Of a DNA stretch of 64,000 nucleotides, positions 16,674 through 25,521 are shown piece after piece. Origin of the DNA: Gordonia polyisoprenivorans NBRC 16320 = JCM 10675 (GTDB taxonomy: Bacteria > Actinomycetota > Actinomycetes > Mycobacteriales > Mycobacteriaceae); the NCBI RefSeq assembly GCF_000241325.1, contig NZ_BAEI01000043.1, positions 23,417 through 87,416 on the forward strand, given 5' to 3'. A program made the translations under genes and the position numbers. The number at the start of each line of letters is the position of its first letter. Position 1 is the stretch's first letter. The notes beneath the pieces were generated by a model. The model made no database searches, had not been told where the DNA came from, and was given only the letters and a program-made list of their open reading frames with translations.

Positions 16674-17411
16674 ATGACCCACCTGTCTGTAGCGATCGAC
16701 GCAGCCCACGGCCAGGAGTGGCGACAGTTCGGCGAACTCCTGCTGGCATTTGTACTGTCGTCGGTGATCGGACTGGAACGCCAATTCCGGGGCAAGAGCG
16801 CCGGATTGCGCACCCAGACGATCGTCGGCACGGCGTCCGCCCTCATCGTGCTGGTCAGCAAATACGGATTCGGCGACGTCCTGGAGAACGGGCAGGTCGT
16901 CCTCGACCCCTCACGCGTGGCCGCTCAGATCGTCTCGGGGATCGGATTCCTCGGAGCTGGACTGATCATCACGCGGCGTGGCGCCATCCGGGGGCTGACC
17001 ACCGCGGCATCGGTGTGGGAGACCGCGGCGATCGGTATGGCCGCGGGCGCCGGGCTGCCACTGTTGGCGTTACTGGTCACCGGCCTGCATTTCGTCATCG
17101 TCTTCGCCTACACACCGCTCGGACGGTTCGTGAGCGCACGTGGCCTGGCGGAGCGCTCGTACACCATCACCTACGAGGACGGTCGCGGCGTGTTGCGCGA
17201 CCTGCTCGCGACATGCACCGCCCAGTCATGGACGGTGGACTCCCTCACCATCGCCGATCGACATCGCCCCCGAGCCGCCGACGGGAACGAGATCCCGCTC
17301 GTCATGATCACCCTGCGCTTCCACGGCCGCGGAGCCGATGCTGCCACCGGCACGCTGGCGGCGATCGATGGGGTGGTCCGGGTCGATCACGGGGACGAGG
17401 ACGACGAGTGA
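16674..17411 (+). CDS. MgtC/SapB-family membrane protein
   Basis: 245 residues. An N-terminal membrane domain of about five helices with the family signature (SSVIGLERQFRGKSAGLRT, then SGIGFLGAGLII and RGLTTAASVW) is followed by a cytoplasmic ACT-like domain of about 80 residues. MgtC proteins are linked to growth in low magnesium and to control of ATP synthase in pathogens; the exact role in this organism is unknown. The leader region shows no recognisable magnesium riboswitch. Confidence 0.88.
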   Translation: MTHLSVAIDAAHGQEWRQFGELLLAFVLSSVIGLERQFRGKSAGLRTQTIVGTASALIVLVSKYGFGDVLENGQVVLDPSRVAAQIVSGIGFLGAGLIITRRGAIRGLTTAASVWETAAIGMAAGAGLPLLALLVTGLHFVIVFAYTPLGRFVSARGLAERSYTITYEDGRGVLRDLLATCTAQSWTVDSLTIADRHRPRAADGNEIPLVMITLRFHGRGADAATGTLAAIDGVVRVDHGDEDDE

Positions 17412-17442
17412 GCGGAGCGTTGCGACAGTGTCACATCGAAAA

Positions 17443-17493
17443 ACGCAGCCGCCCGGCCAGCCGTACCGAGTACGACGTGCCGGGCGTGTGCGT
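17443..17493 (-). terminator. Rho-independent terminator for the 20-residue peptide gene
   Basis: ACGCAGCCGCCCGGC (17443-17457) pairs, with two mismatches, with GCCGGGCGTGTGCGT (17479-17493). On the minus strand the stem is followed directly by a run of five T. It lies 13 bp after the stop codon of the small peptide gene, which marks that gene as a discrete transcription unit. It may also serve the converging MgtC transcript. Confidence 0.65.
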
Positions 17494-17505
17494 TGATGCG
17501 TCGGG

Positions 17506-17568
17506 TCAGATGAAGCTGACGACCAGGTTCCAGACCGAGGCGAAAACGTTCCAGATGGCGATGATCAT
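17506..17568 (-). CDS. 20-residue hydrophobic peptide
   Basis: The ATG at 17568 is preceded by AAAAGGAATCAAC, a good ribosome site, and the frame encodes a 20-residue peptide starting MIIAIWNVFASVWN and ending LVVSFI before TGA. It is one amphipathic or membrane-spanning helix without charged residues. A terminator hairpin with a T run follows 13 bp later. Ribosome site, ORF and terminator in a row argue that it is real even though it is very short. It could be a membrane-acting peptide or a regulatory leader. No coding partner or antitoxin is obvious; the gap up to 17774 holds nothing else recognised. Confidence 0.55.
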   Translation of the reverse strand: MIIAIWNVFASVWNLVVSFI

Positions 17569-17774
17569 GTTGATTCCTTTTCTGTGGCAGCAGATTTCGT
17601 TGAGTCGCTGCGTTTCTTGCTGACATGATCAGTCTGCAATCGCCGCTTGCGGATCGACAATGGGGAGAACTCCCCGTCGACCCTCGCAAGCGCGTGAACT
17701 GCGGGAATTCAATCCACGATCATTCGAATGATTGATGGTTACGGGCATGACCGGTTGCCCGAGCGGGCACTCGC

Positions 17775-18668
17775 TCATCCGAGCGCGTGATGCTCGGTGT
17801 TCATCTGCTCCTGCCCTGCCGCCCAGGAAGCAAGCAATGCCAGGCCGTCGGCTGCGGGGGTGTCGGCCGCGGCGGTGTAGATGTTCAGTTGCAGGCCCGG
17901 TTCCGAGGACAATTCCATGCTTTCGAAGTCGAGGTCGAGTCGCCCGACGACGGGATGGTGGATGCGCTTGTGTCCGCTGCGGTGGAAGCGCACATCCTGC
18001 GACGCCCACCGCTGTCGGAAACGTTCACTGCACGTGGATAATTCACCGACGAGTTGGATCAGTGCCTTGTCGTGCGGATTGCGGCCGGCCTCGAGTCGGA
18101 GCATGGCGGCTGCGTCGGCGGCGATCTGCTCGTAGTCGACGAAGAACTTCTCGGCTTCGTCCGGCCGAAGGTAGACGAATCGAGAGGTGTTGGCGGGGCG
18201 TCGAGGATCTGCGAGAACCGGTGAATACAGTGCGCGGGCAAGCTGATTCATCGCTACGATGTCGTGCCGACCGTTGCGTACCCAGGCCGGGGCGTTGGTG
18301 ACGGCGTCGAGTACCTGCTGGATGACGGGCCGCACCGTCGTCGCCGGCGTGCGGGGACGTCGGGTGCCGGCACCGGTCTGCGACGCGCGGGCGAGCGCGA
18401 ACAGGTGGTCGCGTTCGGCCTCGTCGAGTTGCAGGGCCTCGGCAAGCGCGGCGAGCACGCCGTCCGACGCACCGGCGAGATTGCCGCGTTCCATGCGGAC
18501 GTAATAGTCGACCGAGACCCCGGCGAGCATGGCGACCTCCTCCCGACGCAGCCCCTTGACGCGACGATTGCCGCCGTAGGCGGGCAGACCCGCCTGTTCC
18601 GGGGTGATTCGTGCACGCCGCGAACCGAGGAAGTCGCGGATTTGGGTGCGTAGGTCGGTGGTGCCCAT
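17775..18668 (-). CDS. XRE/MmyB-type regulator (copy 2)
   Basis: 297 residues, the same length and layout as the regulator at 12996: HTH (VKGLRREEVAMLAGVSVDYY then RMERGNLAGAS) plus MmyB ligand domain (IVAMNQLARALYSPVL, LDFESMELSSEPGLQLNIY). The ATG at 18668 is clear. It diverges, across about 100 bp, from an aldo/keto reductase operon that it most likely controls. The shared architecture with copy 1 suggests the two regulator/reductase modules arose by duplication or share an ancestor. Confidence 0.9.
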   Translation of the reverse strand: MGTTDLRTQIRDFLGSRRARITPEQAGLPAYGGNRRVKGLRREEVAMLAGVSVDYYVRMERGNLAGASDGVLAALAEALQLDEAERDHLFALARASQTGAGTRRPRTPATTVRPVIQQVLDAVTNAPAWVRNGRHDIVAMNQLARALYSPVLADPRRPANTSRFVYLRPDEAEKFFVDYEQIAADAAAMLRLEAGRNPHDKALIQLVGELSTCSERFRQRWASQDVRFHRSGHKRIHHPVVGRLDLDFESMELSSEPGLQLNIYTAAADTPAADGLALLASWAAGQEQMNTEHHALG

Positions 18669-18770
18669 GTTCTTCAGGGTAGGTACGACGCCGCCGACCT
18701 GACAGGTAATGCCAGTACCTGGTTCGACGAGACCTCCCTCGCCGGTCCCGCCGCGCGTAGCGTCGGACCC

Positions 18771-19655
18771 ATGGCGATTCCCACCTTTGAACTCAATAAC
18801 AACGTCCTCATCCCGGCCGTCGGGTTCGGCGTGTTCCAGACTCCGCCGGAGGAGACGACGGCGGCGGTGACCACGGCACTGGAATCCGGCTATCGCCACA
18901 TCGACACCGCCGCAGCCTATCTCAACGAGAAGGGCGTCGGCGAGGCCATCCGGCGCTCTGGGCTCGACCGTGATGAGCTGTTCATCGAGACCAAGGTGTG
19001 GATCAGCGATTACGGCTACGACGCTACCCTGCACGCCTTCGACAAGGCCACGGGCAAACTCGGCGTCGAACAGATCGACCTGCTGATCCTGCACCAAGCG
19101 CTGCCCGGGGAATTCGAGCTCACCATCGACGCCTACAAGGCCCTCGAGACCCTACTGGCCGACGGCAAGGTGCGGTCCATCGGCGTCAGCAACTTCATGC
19201 CTGAGCATCTGACCCGACTGTTCGACGCGACCTCGGTGATCCCGGCGGTCAACCAGATCGAGGTGCACCCCTACTTCCGGCAATCCGCTCTGCTCGAGGC
19301 AAACGCCGAGCACGGCATCCTCTCGCAGGCGTGGTCGCCGATCGGCGGTATCACCTTCTACCGCGACGGCTCGCACGGCTCCACCCTGCAGGACCCGACC
19401 ATCGGGACAATCGCTGACACACATGGGAAAACGCCCGCCCAGGTGATGCTGCGCTGGCACCTCCAGCAAGGACGGCAGGTCATCCCCAAGTCCGTGACAC
19501 CGTCGCGGATCGTGGAGAACTTCGACATCTTCGATTTCGATCTCACCGCCGACGAGCTCGCCGCGATCGATGCACTCGACACCGGCGTGCGCGGCGGTCC
19601 CGAACCCGACGTCATCACCCGCGAGAACTTCGGTCGCGACATCCCGGAAGCGTGA
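18771..19655 (+). CDS. Aldo/keto reductase (AKR)
   Basis: 294 residues. The catalytic tetrad is visible: Asp/Tyr in IDTAAAYLNEKGVGEAI, Lys in LFIETKVW and His in DLLILHQALPG. The C-terminal RQVIPKSVTPSRIVEN is the NADPH-binding strand-loop. It should be a cytosolic NADPH-dependent carbonyl reductase related to the 2,5-diketogluconate reductase group. It opens a three-gene run with a DUF2255 protein and a second aldo/keto reductase, divergent from the MmyB-type regulator. Confidence 0.93.
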   Translation: MAIPTFELNNNVLIPAVGFGVFQTPPEETTAAVTTALESGYRHIDTAAAYLNEKGVGEAIRRSGLDRDELFIETKVWISDYGYDATLHAFDKATGKLGVEQIDLLILHQALPGEFELTIDAYKALETLLADGKVRSIGVSNFMPEHLTRLFDATSVIPAVNQIEVHPYFRQSALLEANAEHGILSQAWSPIGGITFYRDGSHGSTLQDPTIGTIADTHGKTPAQVMLRWHLQQGRQVIPKSVTPSRIVENFDIFDFDLTADELAAIDALDTGVRGGPEPDVITRENFGRDIPEA

Positions 19656-19666
19656 GGACACCACCC

Positions 19667-20041
19667 ATGAGCACTTGGCCGGCTGATGCCGTACATACCC
19701 TGACCGCGCCCCAAGAGGTGCATCTCGCGACCCGCCGACACGACGGCAGCCTACGCAATCCGCGGATCATCTGGATCGTCAGCGTGGGCGACCGGATCTT
19801 CATCCGCTCCACCAACGGACGCAACGCATCCTGGTTCACCTGGGCCATCGCCACCGGCAACGGACAGATCACCGCACGTAGCAACAGCTTTGACGTCACC
19901 TTCACCGAAGTCGACAGCGAGGACGACCTCGCCGCCGTCGACCGCGCCTACCGCGACAAGTACGGCAGCTACGCATCCATCGTCGACCACCTCGAAGAAC
20001 CCGGCCCGCGCGCCGCGACCCTCGAACTCACACCCGCCTGA
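19667..20041 (+). CDS. DUF2255 family protein
   Basis: 124 residues. The block LATRRHDGSLRNPRIIWIVS followed by RIFIRSTNGR is typical of DUF2255, which has a split-barrel fold related to flavin- or F420-binding pyridoxamine-phosphate-oxidase-like proteins. The function is unknown. The ATG at 19667 is preferred over an in-frame start 15 bp upstream, and the gene begins just after the preceding reductase stop. It is probably co-translated with the flanking aldo/keto reductases, which suggests a redox role. Confidence 0.8.
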   Translation: MSTWPADAVHTLTAPQEVHLATRRHDGSLRNPRIIWIVSVGDRIFIRSTNGRNASWFTWAIATGNGQITARSNSFDVTFTEVDSEDDLAAVDRAYRDKYGSYASIVDHLEEPGPRAATLELTPA

Positions 20042-20066
20042 CACACACGACCAAGGAGACACGCAC

Positions 20067-21083
20067 ATGCAGACACGCCCGTTGGGACGCACCGGAGTTC
20101 AGGTCAGTCCACTGTGCCTGGGAGCAATGATGTTCGGCCCCTGGGGCAACGACGATCGCGCCGACTCGATCCGCATCATCCACGCCGCGCTCGACGCCGG
20201 CATCAACTTCGTCGACTCCGCCGATGTCTACTCCGGCGGCGAATCGGAAGAGATTGTCGGAGAAGCACTCCGCGGGCGCCGCGACGACGTGGTGCTGGCC
20301 ACGAAATTCTTCATGCCGATGGGCAAGGACCCCAACCACCGCGGCGGAAGCCGTCGCTGGATCATCCGCGAGGTCGAAAACTCGTTGCGCCGGTTGGGTA
20401 CCGACCACATCGACCTCTACCAGGTCCACCGGCCCGGTCCCGATACCGACGTCGAAGAAACCCTCGGCGCGCTCACCGACCTCGTCCGGGCCGGCAAGGT
20501 CCGCTACATCGGATCGTCGTCGTACTCCGGTTCACAGATCGTCGAAGCCCAGTGGGCGGCCAAGGACAACCACTTCGCCCGCTTCGTCACCGAACAGCCG
20601 CCGTACTCGATCCTGGTGCGCGGCATCGAAGAAGACGTCCTGGCGACCACCCGGCGTCACGGCATGGGCACGCTCACCTACAGCCCACTGGCCGGTGGGT
20701 GGCTGTCCGGCCGGTGGCGCAAGGACGCCGCCTCCACGCCGACCTCCGCCGCTCGCCCCGGCGCCCGATTCGACATGAGCATCCCCGCGAACCAGCGCAA
20801 GCTCGACATCGTCGAAGACCTCGCGCAGCTCGCCGAGCAGGCCGGCATGCCGCTGATCGAACTCGCCATCGCGTTCGTCATCAACCACCCCGGTGTCACC
20901 GCCGCGATCGTCGGCCCCCGCACCATGGAGCAGCTGCTGTCCTACCTACCCGCCGCCGAGACCACGCTGTCCGCAGACATTCTCGACCGCATCGACGAAA
21001 TCGTCGCACCCGGCGTCACCATCAATCCGGATGACAACAGCTACGGCACACACGAATTGACCATCGGCGCTCGACGGCGTTGA
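20067..21083 (+). CDS. Aldo/keto reductase (YajO/Tas-like group)
   Basis: 338 residues, longer than the other two reductases and of the potassium-channel-beta-subunit/Tas type: MQTRPLGRTGVQVSPLCLG at the start, NFVDSADVYSGGESEEIVG carrying Asp and Tyr, VLATKF with Lys, and IDLYQVHRPGPD with His. AIVGPRTMEQL is the cofactor-binding end. The ATG at 20067 follows AAGGAG. It is the last gene of the operon and is followed by a hairpin terminator. Confidence 0.93.
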   Translation: MQTRPLGRTGVQVSPLCLGAMMFGPWGNDDRADSIRIIHAALDAGINFVDSADVYSGGESEEIVGEALRGRRDDVVLATKFFMPMGKDPNHRGGSRRWIIREVENSLRRLGTDHIDLYQVHRPGPDTDVEETLGALTDLVRAGKVRYIGSSSYSGSQIVEAQWAAKDNHFARFVTEQPPYSILVRGIEEDVLATTRRHGMGTLTYSPLAGGWLSGRWRKDAASTPTSAARPGARFDMSIPANQRKLDIVEDLAQLAEQAGMPLIELAIAFVINHPGVTAAIVGPRTMEQLLSYLPAAETTLSADILDRIDEIVAPGVTINPDDNSYGTHELTIGARRR

Positions 21084-21196
21084 TCGAAGACGGTCACCAG
21101 GCGGCTGCTCGCCGTCAAGCGACCTTGCGCCGTACTGTTGTGTCGCTCCTCCGTGGCGCAAAAGTACGGCGCCGAGGTGTTGACTCACCCAAAGCG

Positions 21197-21230
21197 GAAG
21201 TGGGACCGCATAGGAGTGCGATCCCACTTC
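21197..21230. terminator. Hairpin between convergent genes
   Basis: GAAGTGGGACCGCA (21197-21210) pairs with TGCGATCCCACTTC (21217-21230), one mismatch, with a 6-bp loop. It lies between the ends of the aldo/keto reductase operon and the convergent NCS1 transporter gene and probably serves both. Confidence 0.7.
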
Positions 21231-21248
21231 TCGTACTTCACCCTGAAA

Positions 21249-22703
21249 TCAGATCACGGCGTCGGCCTCACCGTGCTGATCGGCGAAGACGGGCTTCTTC
21301 CGATGCCACAGTGGTGGCAGTCGATGCAAGAAGATGAATGCCACACCGCCGACTATGAAGCCCACGAAGTAGGAGAGGTCGCCCAATTCGGGGAAGCTCT
21401 TGGCCATCGGCCCGACAAAGAAGGACAGATTCCAGAATGGCATCGAAGCGACCGTACCGATCAGCCATGCGACGAATCCCCACTCGAGTATGCGACGTGA
21501 ATCGTAGAGCTCGGCGATCCGACGCCGGTCGTGGCGGTGGCCGAGTACGTAATCCAGCAAAAGCACGGCACCGTAGGGCGCGATCAGGTAGGCGCCCATG
21601 AAGAGGAACGTCTTGAACTTGGCCTCGAAACCCTCGTCGGCCCACAGACCGACCACATACGCCGCCGCGCAGATGAGGATGACTGCAGTTCGCCGGCTGA
21701 CCGGGATACGAAGTGTCTGAACCGAGATCGCTCCTCCGTAGACGTTGAGGAAGTTCTGCGAGAACGACGAGATCAGCACGATCAACAGGGCAACCACGTG
21801 GAAGGGACCGGTGAGGCGTTCCAGGGCTTCGATCGGGCTCTCGCCGCTGGCGGCAGAACTCCCCAGCAATGCCCCTGCGATGCCCAACCACGACAGCGAT
21901 ATGAAGTTGCCGGCGAATGTCCAGACACCGGTGGCGCGATTGATCTTGTCGTCATCGGGAAGGTAACGAGAGTAGTCGGAGGCGAACGGCCACCAGGCGA
22001 TCAGGAATGACAGGAAGTAACCGGAGAACGTGATCCACCCTCCCCAGCCACCGATCCATCCCGAGGCGTGCGGGTTTGTACCAAACCCTCCTTGCCATCC
22101 CCGGCTCACCGACACGATGGTGATCATGGCGAAGCCGAAGAACAACACAACGGCGAGGATGCGCTCGAGGTAGTGGATCATGTTGTAGCCGAACACTGCA
22201 ACGATGAGCTGCAACACCACCAGGACGAGGGTACCCAGCCAGTACGGTATCGCCGGCACGAGTGCCTTCAATGCTTGGCCGCCGAGGATGACGGTGACCG
22301 CAGCCCAACCGATTCCGGCGAAGATGTTCACATAGGCGACGGGGATGAAGTTTCCGAAGAAACCCAGGGGCCCTCGAGCCTGGATCTGTTGTGCCACACC
22401 GAGCCGGCCGCCCATCCGGGAGAGCACACCCATCACGATTGCTCCGACCCCGGAGCCGATGACGATCGCGGAGATCGCCGCCGGCAGCGATAGTCCAAAG
22501 CTGACCGCGACGAAGCCGAGCACCATGATCGGGAAGTTCATCCCTGCGGCGAACCAGATGAAGAACTGCGAGACAGGCTTTCCGTGTCGCTCGGAGTCGG
22601 GGATGGCGTCAACCCCGTAGGGCTCGACTTTCGCGATCTTGTTGCGGTAGTGGTAGTCGGGCGTGACTTCACCCGTGGACGCGACGGAGACGTCTTGACT
22701 CAT
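21249..22703 (-). CDS. NCS1-family nucleobase/cation symporter
   Basis: 484 residues with about 12 transmembrane helices. Family landmarks include SERHGKPVSQFFIWFAAGMN near the start (helix 1 binding site) and FWNPIR-like loops are absent, as expected for a transporter. NCS1 permeases import purines, pyrimidines, hydantoins, thiamine precursors and related N-heterocycles with H+ or Na+. The ATG at 22703 follows GAAAGGTG. It is the distal gene of a minus-strand operon with a flavin monooxygenase and tautomerase, so it likely imports the substrate of that pathway. Confidence 0.88.
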   Translation of the reverse strand: MSQDVSVASTGEVTPDYHYRNKIAKVEPYGVDAIPDSERHGKPVSQFFIWFAAGMNFPIMVLGFVAVSFGLSLPAAISAIVIGSGVGAIVMGVLSRMGGRLGVAQQIQARGPLGFFGNFIPVAYVNIFAGIGWAAVTVILGGQALKALVPAIPYWLGTLVLVVLQLIVAVFGYNMIHYLERILAVVLFFGFAMITIVSVSRGWQGGFGTNPHASGWIGGWGGWITFSGYFLSFLIAWWPFASDYSRYLPDDDKINRATGVWTFAGNFISLSWLGIAGALLGSSAASGESPIEALERLTGPFHVVALLIVLISSFSQNFLNVYGGAISVQTLRIPVSRRTAVILICAAAYVVGLWADEGFEAKFKTFLFMGAYLIAPYGAVLLLDYVLGHRHDRRRIAELYDSRRILEWGFVAWLIGTVASMPFWNLSFFVGPMAKSFPELGDLSYFVGFIVGGVAFIFLHRLPPLWHRKKPVFADQHGEADAVI

Positions 22704-22737
22704 CGCGGTCACCTTTCGTTGAGGGAGCAGGTTCGAG

Positions 22738-23781
22738 TTACGAGAACTCGGGTACGACGTGTTTGATGAACATCTCGAGCGAGTCGCGCTTGCGCTCGTG
22801 GGAGAGACTGTTGTCGATCCAGAAGCTGAATTCGTCGACGCCGAGAGCTTGATACTCGTTGAGGCGCTTGATGACTTCATCCGGCGTGCCGATCATTGCC
22901 GTGCGGTGCAGCGAGTCCAGCTCGAACTCGGGCCGGGACTCGAACTTCGATTCCGGACTCGGCTCGAGGAAGCCGTCGACCGGTGTGGTCTTGTTTCCGA
23001 ACCAGGCGTCGAAAGTGCGGTAGTACTTCGAGACGCCCTCGGCGGCGACGCGCCATCCGTCGGGATCATCGGGCGAATGCACGTGGGTGTGGCGCAGCAC
23101 CATGATCTCGGGCCGCGGTACCTCCGGGTGGTTGGCCACGGCAGTATTGAATTTCCGCGTCAGGTCGACGACTTCTTCGTCGCCTTTCATCAGCGGCGTC
23201 ACCATGACGTTGCAGCCCTCGCGAACGGCGAAGTCATGAGAATCGGGGTCGCGCGCAGCCACCCACATCGGCGGCGTGGGTTGCTGGATCGGCTTGGGCA
23301 CACTGGTCGAGGTGGGGAACTGCCATATCTCGCCGTCGTGGGCATAGTCGCCCTGCCACAGCTTGCGGACCGCAGGCACCAGCTCACGCAGGTGCTTACC
23401 ACCGTCGGTGGCGGCCAGACCCGGGGTCATCCGGTCGAACTCGAATTGGTATGCACCACGCGCCAATCCGACCTCAGCGCGGCCGTTCGAAATGACGTCG
23501 AGCAGAGCGGTCTCGCCGGCGGCGCGGATCGGGTTCCAGAACGGTGCGACGATGGTTCCCGCTCCGAGGCGGATGGTGGAGGTCTGGCCGGCGAGGTAGG
23601 CAAGCAGCGGCATCGGGCTGGGCGCGATGACGTACTCCATCGAATGGTGCTCGCCGATCCAGACAGTGCTGAAGCCGCCGGCTTCGGCCATCTGCGTGAG
23701 TTCGGTCAGGTTGCCGAAGAGTTCTCGGTGGCTGACGCTGTCGTCCCAGCGTTCCATGTGTACGAACAGTGAAAATCGCAT
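22738..23781 (-). CDS. LLM-class flavin-dependent monooxygenase
   Basis: 347 residues in the luciferase-like (beta/alpha)8 fold. It starts MRFSLFVHMERWDDSVSHRE and contains the WIGEHHSMEYVIAPSPM block typical of the bacterial-luciferase family, plus GRAEVGLARGAYQFEFDRM. These enzymes use reduced FMN, delivered by a separate reductase, to oxygenate small molecules. The ATG at 23781 follows AGGAGACC. A flavin reductase gene lies in the divergent arm of the cluster (28171) and is the obvious electron partner. Confidence 0.9.
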   Translation of the reverse strand: MRFSLFVHMERWDDSVSHRELFGNLTELTQMAEAGGFSTVWIGEHHSMEYVIAPSPMPLLAYLAGQTSTIRLGAGTIVAPFWNPIRAAGETALLDVISNGRAEVGLARGAYQFEFDRMTPGLAATDGGKHLRELVPAVRKLWQGDYAHDGEIWQFPTSTSVPKPIQQPTPPMWVAARDPDSHDFAVREGCNVMVTPLMKGDEEVVDLTRKFNTAVANHPEVPRPEIMVLRHTHVHSPDDPDGWRVAAEGVSKYYRTFDAWFGNKTTPVDGFLEPSPESKFESRPEFELDSLHRTAMIGTPDEVIKRLNEYQALGVDEFSFWIDNSLSHERKRDSLEMFIKHVVPEFS

Positions 23782-23795
23782 GGTGGTCTCCTTGT

Positions 23796-24017
23796 CTACT
23801 GTTCTGTCGGTGCTGTTGTTGGGTCCGCGGAGTCGCGCTCGGCGATGCTCACGTCGTTGGACGCCCACAGGTCGCGCGGGACCTGTCGGACGATGATGTG
23901 AACGTTGCGCGGGAGCGCGTCGACGGTGCGCACCGCGGCCGCGTGCAATTCATGCATCAATGCTCTGAGCTGATCCGGCGTGCGGCCCTCGGCGATGCTG
24001 ACCTCGATCAACGGCAT
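23796..24017 (-). CDS. 4-oxalocrotonate tautomerase-like protein
   Basis: 73 residues beginning MPLIEVSIAEGRTPDQLRAL, so the mature protein starts with the catalytic Pro1. The length is near the usual 62 residues of 4-OT subunits, with a short C-terminal extension. It would interconvert keto and enol forms of a pathway intermediate as a hexamer. Its stop lies 14 bp before the monooxygenase start, and it begins 1 bp after the aldehyde dehydrogenase stop codon, so it is in the operon. Confidence 0.88.
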   Translation of the reverse strand: MPLIEVSIAEGRTPDQLRALMHELHAAAVRTVDALPRNVHIIVRQVPRDLWASNDVSIAERDSADPTTAPTEQ

Positions 24018-24018
24018 G

Positions 24019-25521
24019 TCAGCTCCGCATCACGAAGGGATCGGCGACGGGCTCCTCGGCGGTGTTGATCCAGATGCTCTTGAGCCGCGTGTATTCCTTG
24101 ATGGTCTCGGTACCGTGCTCGACGCCCACACCGCTGGTCTTGAATCCCTGCCGCGGCGACATCGGCGACATTGCGCGGTAGGTGTTGACCCAGATGGTGC
24201 CGGCTTCGAGACGGCCCGCCATCCGGTGTGCGCGTGAGAGATTCGTCGTCCATACCCCGGCTGCGAGTCCGTAGTCGGTGTCGTTGGCGAGGCCGACGAC
24301 CTCGTCCTCGGTGTCGAACGGCATGATCGCGGCGACCGGGCCGAAGATCTCCTCCCGGACCACCCTCATGTCGTTGTGGACGTCCACCAGCACGGTCGGT
24401 TCGTAGTAGTAGCCGCCGAGTCCGCCGTCGCTGGTGCGTCCGCCGGTCAGGACGCGCGCACCCTCGCCGCGACCGAGGTCGACGTACGAGGCGACCTTGT
24501 CACGCTGAGCTTCGAAGGCGAGCGGGCCGAGTTCGGTGGCGTCATCGAGCGGATCGCCGATCTTGATCCGGCGCGCCCGGTCGGTCACCCGCTCGAGTAA
24601 CTCGTCGTAGACGCCGCGCTGGGCGAAGATCCGGCTGCCGGCGATGCACGTCTGTCCGGCGGCGGCAAAGATACCGGCCACCACGCCCATGGCTGCGTTG
24701 GCGACGTTGGCGTCGTCGAAGACGATGTTCGGCGATTTCCCGCCGAGTTCCAGCGTCGATCCGATGAAACGGGAGGCTGTGGCCGCGGCGATCCGCGAAC
24801 CGGTGGCGGTACTGCCGGTGAACGAGATCTTGGCCAGTCCGGGGTGGTCGACCAGCGCTTGACCTGCTTCGGCACCGAAGCCGGTGACGACGTTGACCGC
24901 GCCGGGCGGGAAACCGGCCTCCAGGGCCAGTTCGGCCAGGCGCAGAATGGTCGCCGAGGTGTACTCGGACGGTTTGATGACCACGGTGTTGCCGACGCAC
25001 AGTGCGGGCGCCAGCTTGCTGGTCGTGAGGGTCAGTGGCGAATTCCACGGGGTGATCGCACCGACGACGCCGAGCGGTTCGCGGTTGGTGTAGTTGATCA
25101 CCGCGCGATCCGATGTGGGGATGACATCGCCTTGGATCTTGTCGGCAAGGCCGGCGTAATAGTAGTAGTACTCCGGTAGCGTCGCGAGCTGGCCTCGCAT
25201 CTCGCGCAACAGTTTTCCGTTGTCCTGACTCTCCGAACGGGCCAGATCCTCGGCGTTCTCGGCGATGAGGTCACCGAGCCGACGCAACAGATGTCCACGG
25301 CGGGTCTGACTCAGGTCCCGCCATCGGGGATCGTCGAAGGCGTTACGTGCCGCGATCATCGCCGCGTCGATGTCGGCGGCGTTGCCACGAGCCACCTCGT
25401 AGAGCAGTGCGCCGGTGGCGGGGTTGGTGCTCTGGAAGTAGTCGCCGGATTTCGGGGCAACGTGTTCTCCGCCGATGAAGTGGTCGCGTCTGGTGCGGTC
25501 GGCCACGGTGTGCTCAGACAT
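24019..25521 (-). CDS. NAD(P)+-dependent aldehyde dehydrogenase
   Basis: 500 residues, the normal length. The catalytic glutamate is in TLELGGKSPNIVF and the nucleophilic cysteine in AAAGQTCIAGSR; PWNSPL and SFTGSTATG are cofactor-binding blocks. It oxidises an aldehyde to the acid. It resembles betaine/semialdehyde-type dehydrogenases, but the substrate is unknown. It overlaps the upstream hydrolase gene by 8 bp, so translation is coupled. In this operon it probably oxidises an aldehyde produced after oxygenation of the imported compound. Confidence 0.93.
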   Translation of the reverse strand: MSEHTVADRTRRDHFIGGEHVAPKSGDYFQSTNPATGALLYEVARGNAADIDAAMIAARNAFDDPRWRDLSQTRRGHLLRRLGDLIAENAEDLARSESQDNGKLLREMRGQLATLPEYYYYYAGLADKIQGDVIPTSDRAVINYTNREPLGVVGAITPWNSPLTLTTSKLAPALCVGNTVVIKPSEYTSATILRLAELALEAGFPPGAVNVVTGFGAEAGQALVDHPGLAKISFTGSTATGSRIAAATASRFIGSTLELGGKSPNIVFDDANVANAAMGVVAGIFAAAGQTCIAGSRIFAQRGVYDELLERVTDRARRIKIGDPLDDATELGPLAFEAQRDKVASYVDLGRGEGARVLTGGRTSDGGLGGYYYEPTVLVDVHNDMRVVREEIFGPVAAIMPFDTEDEVVGLANDTDYGLAAGVWTTNLSRAHRMAGRLEAGTIWVNTYRAMSPMSPRQGFKTSGVGVEHGTETIKEYTRLKSIWINTAEEPVADPFVMRS

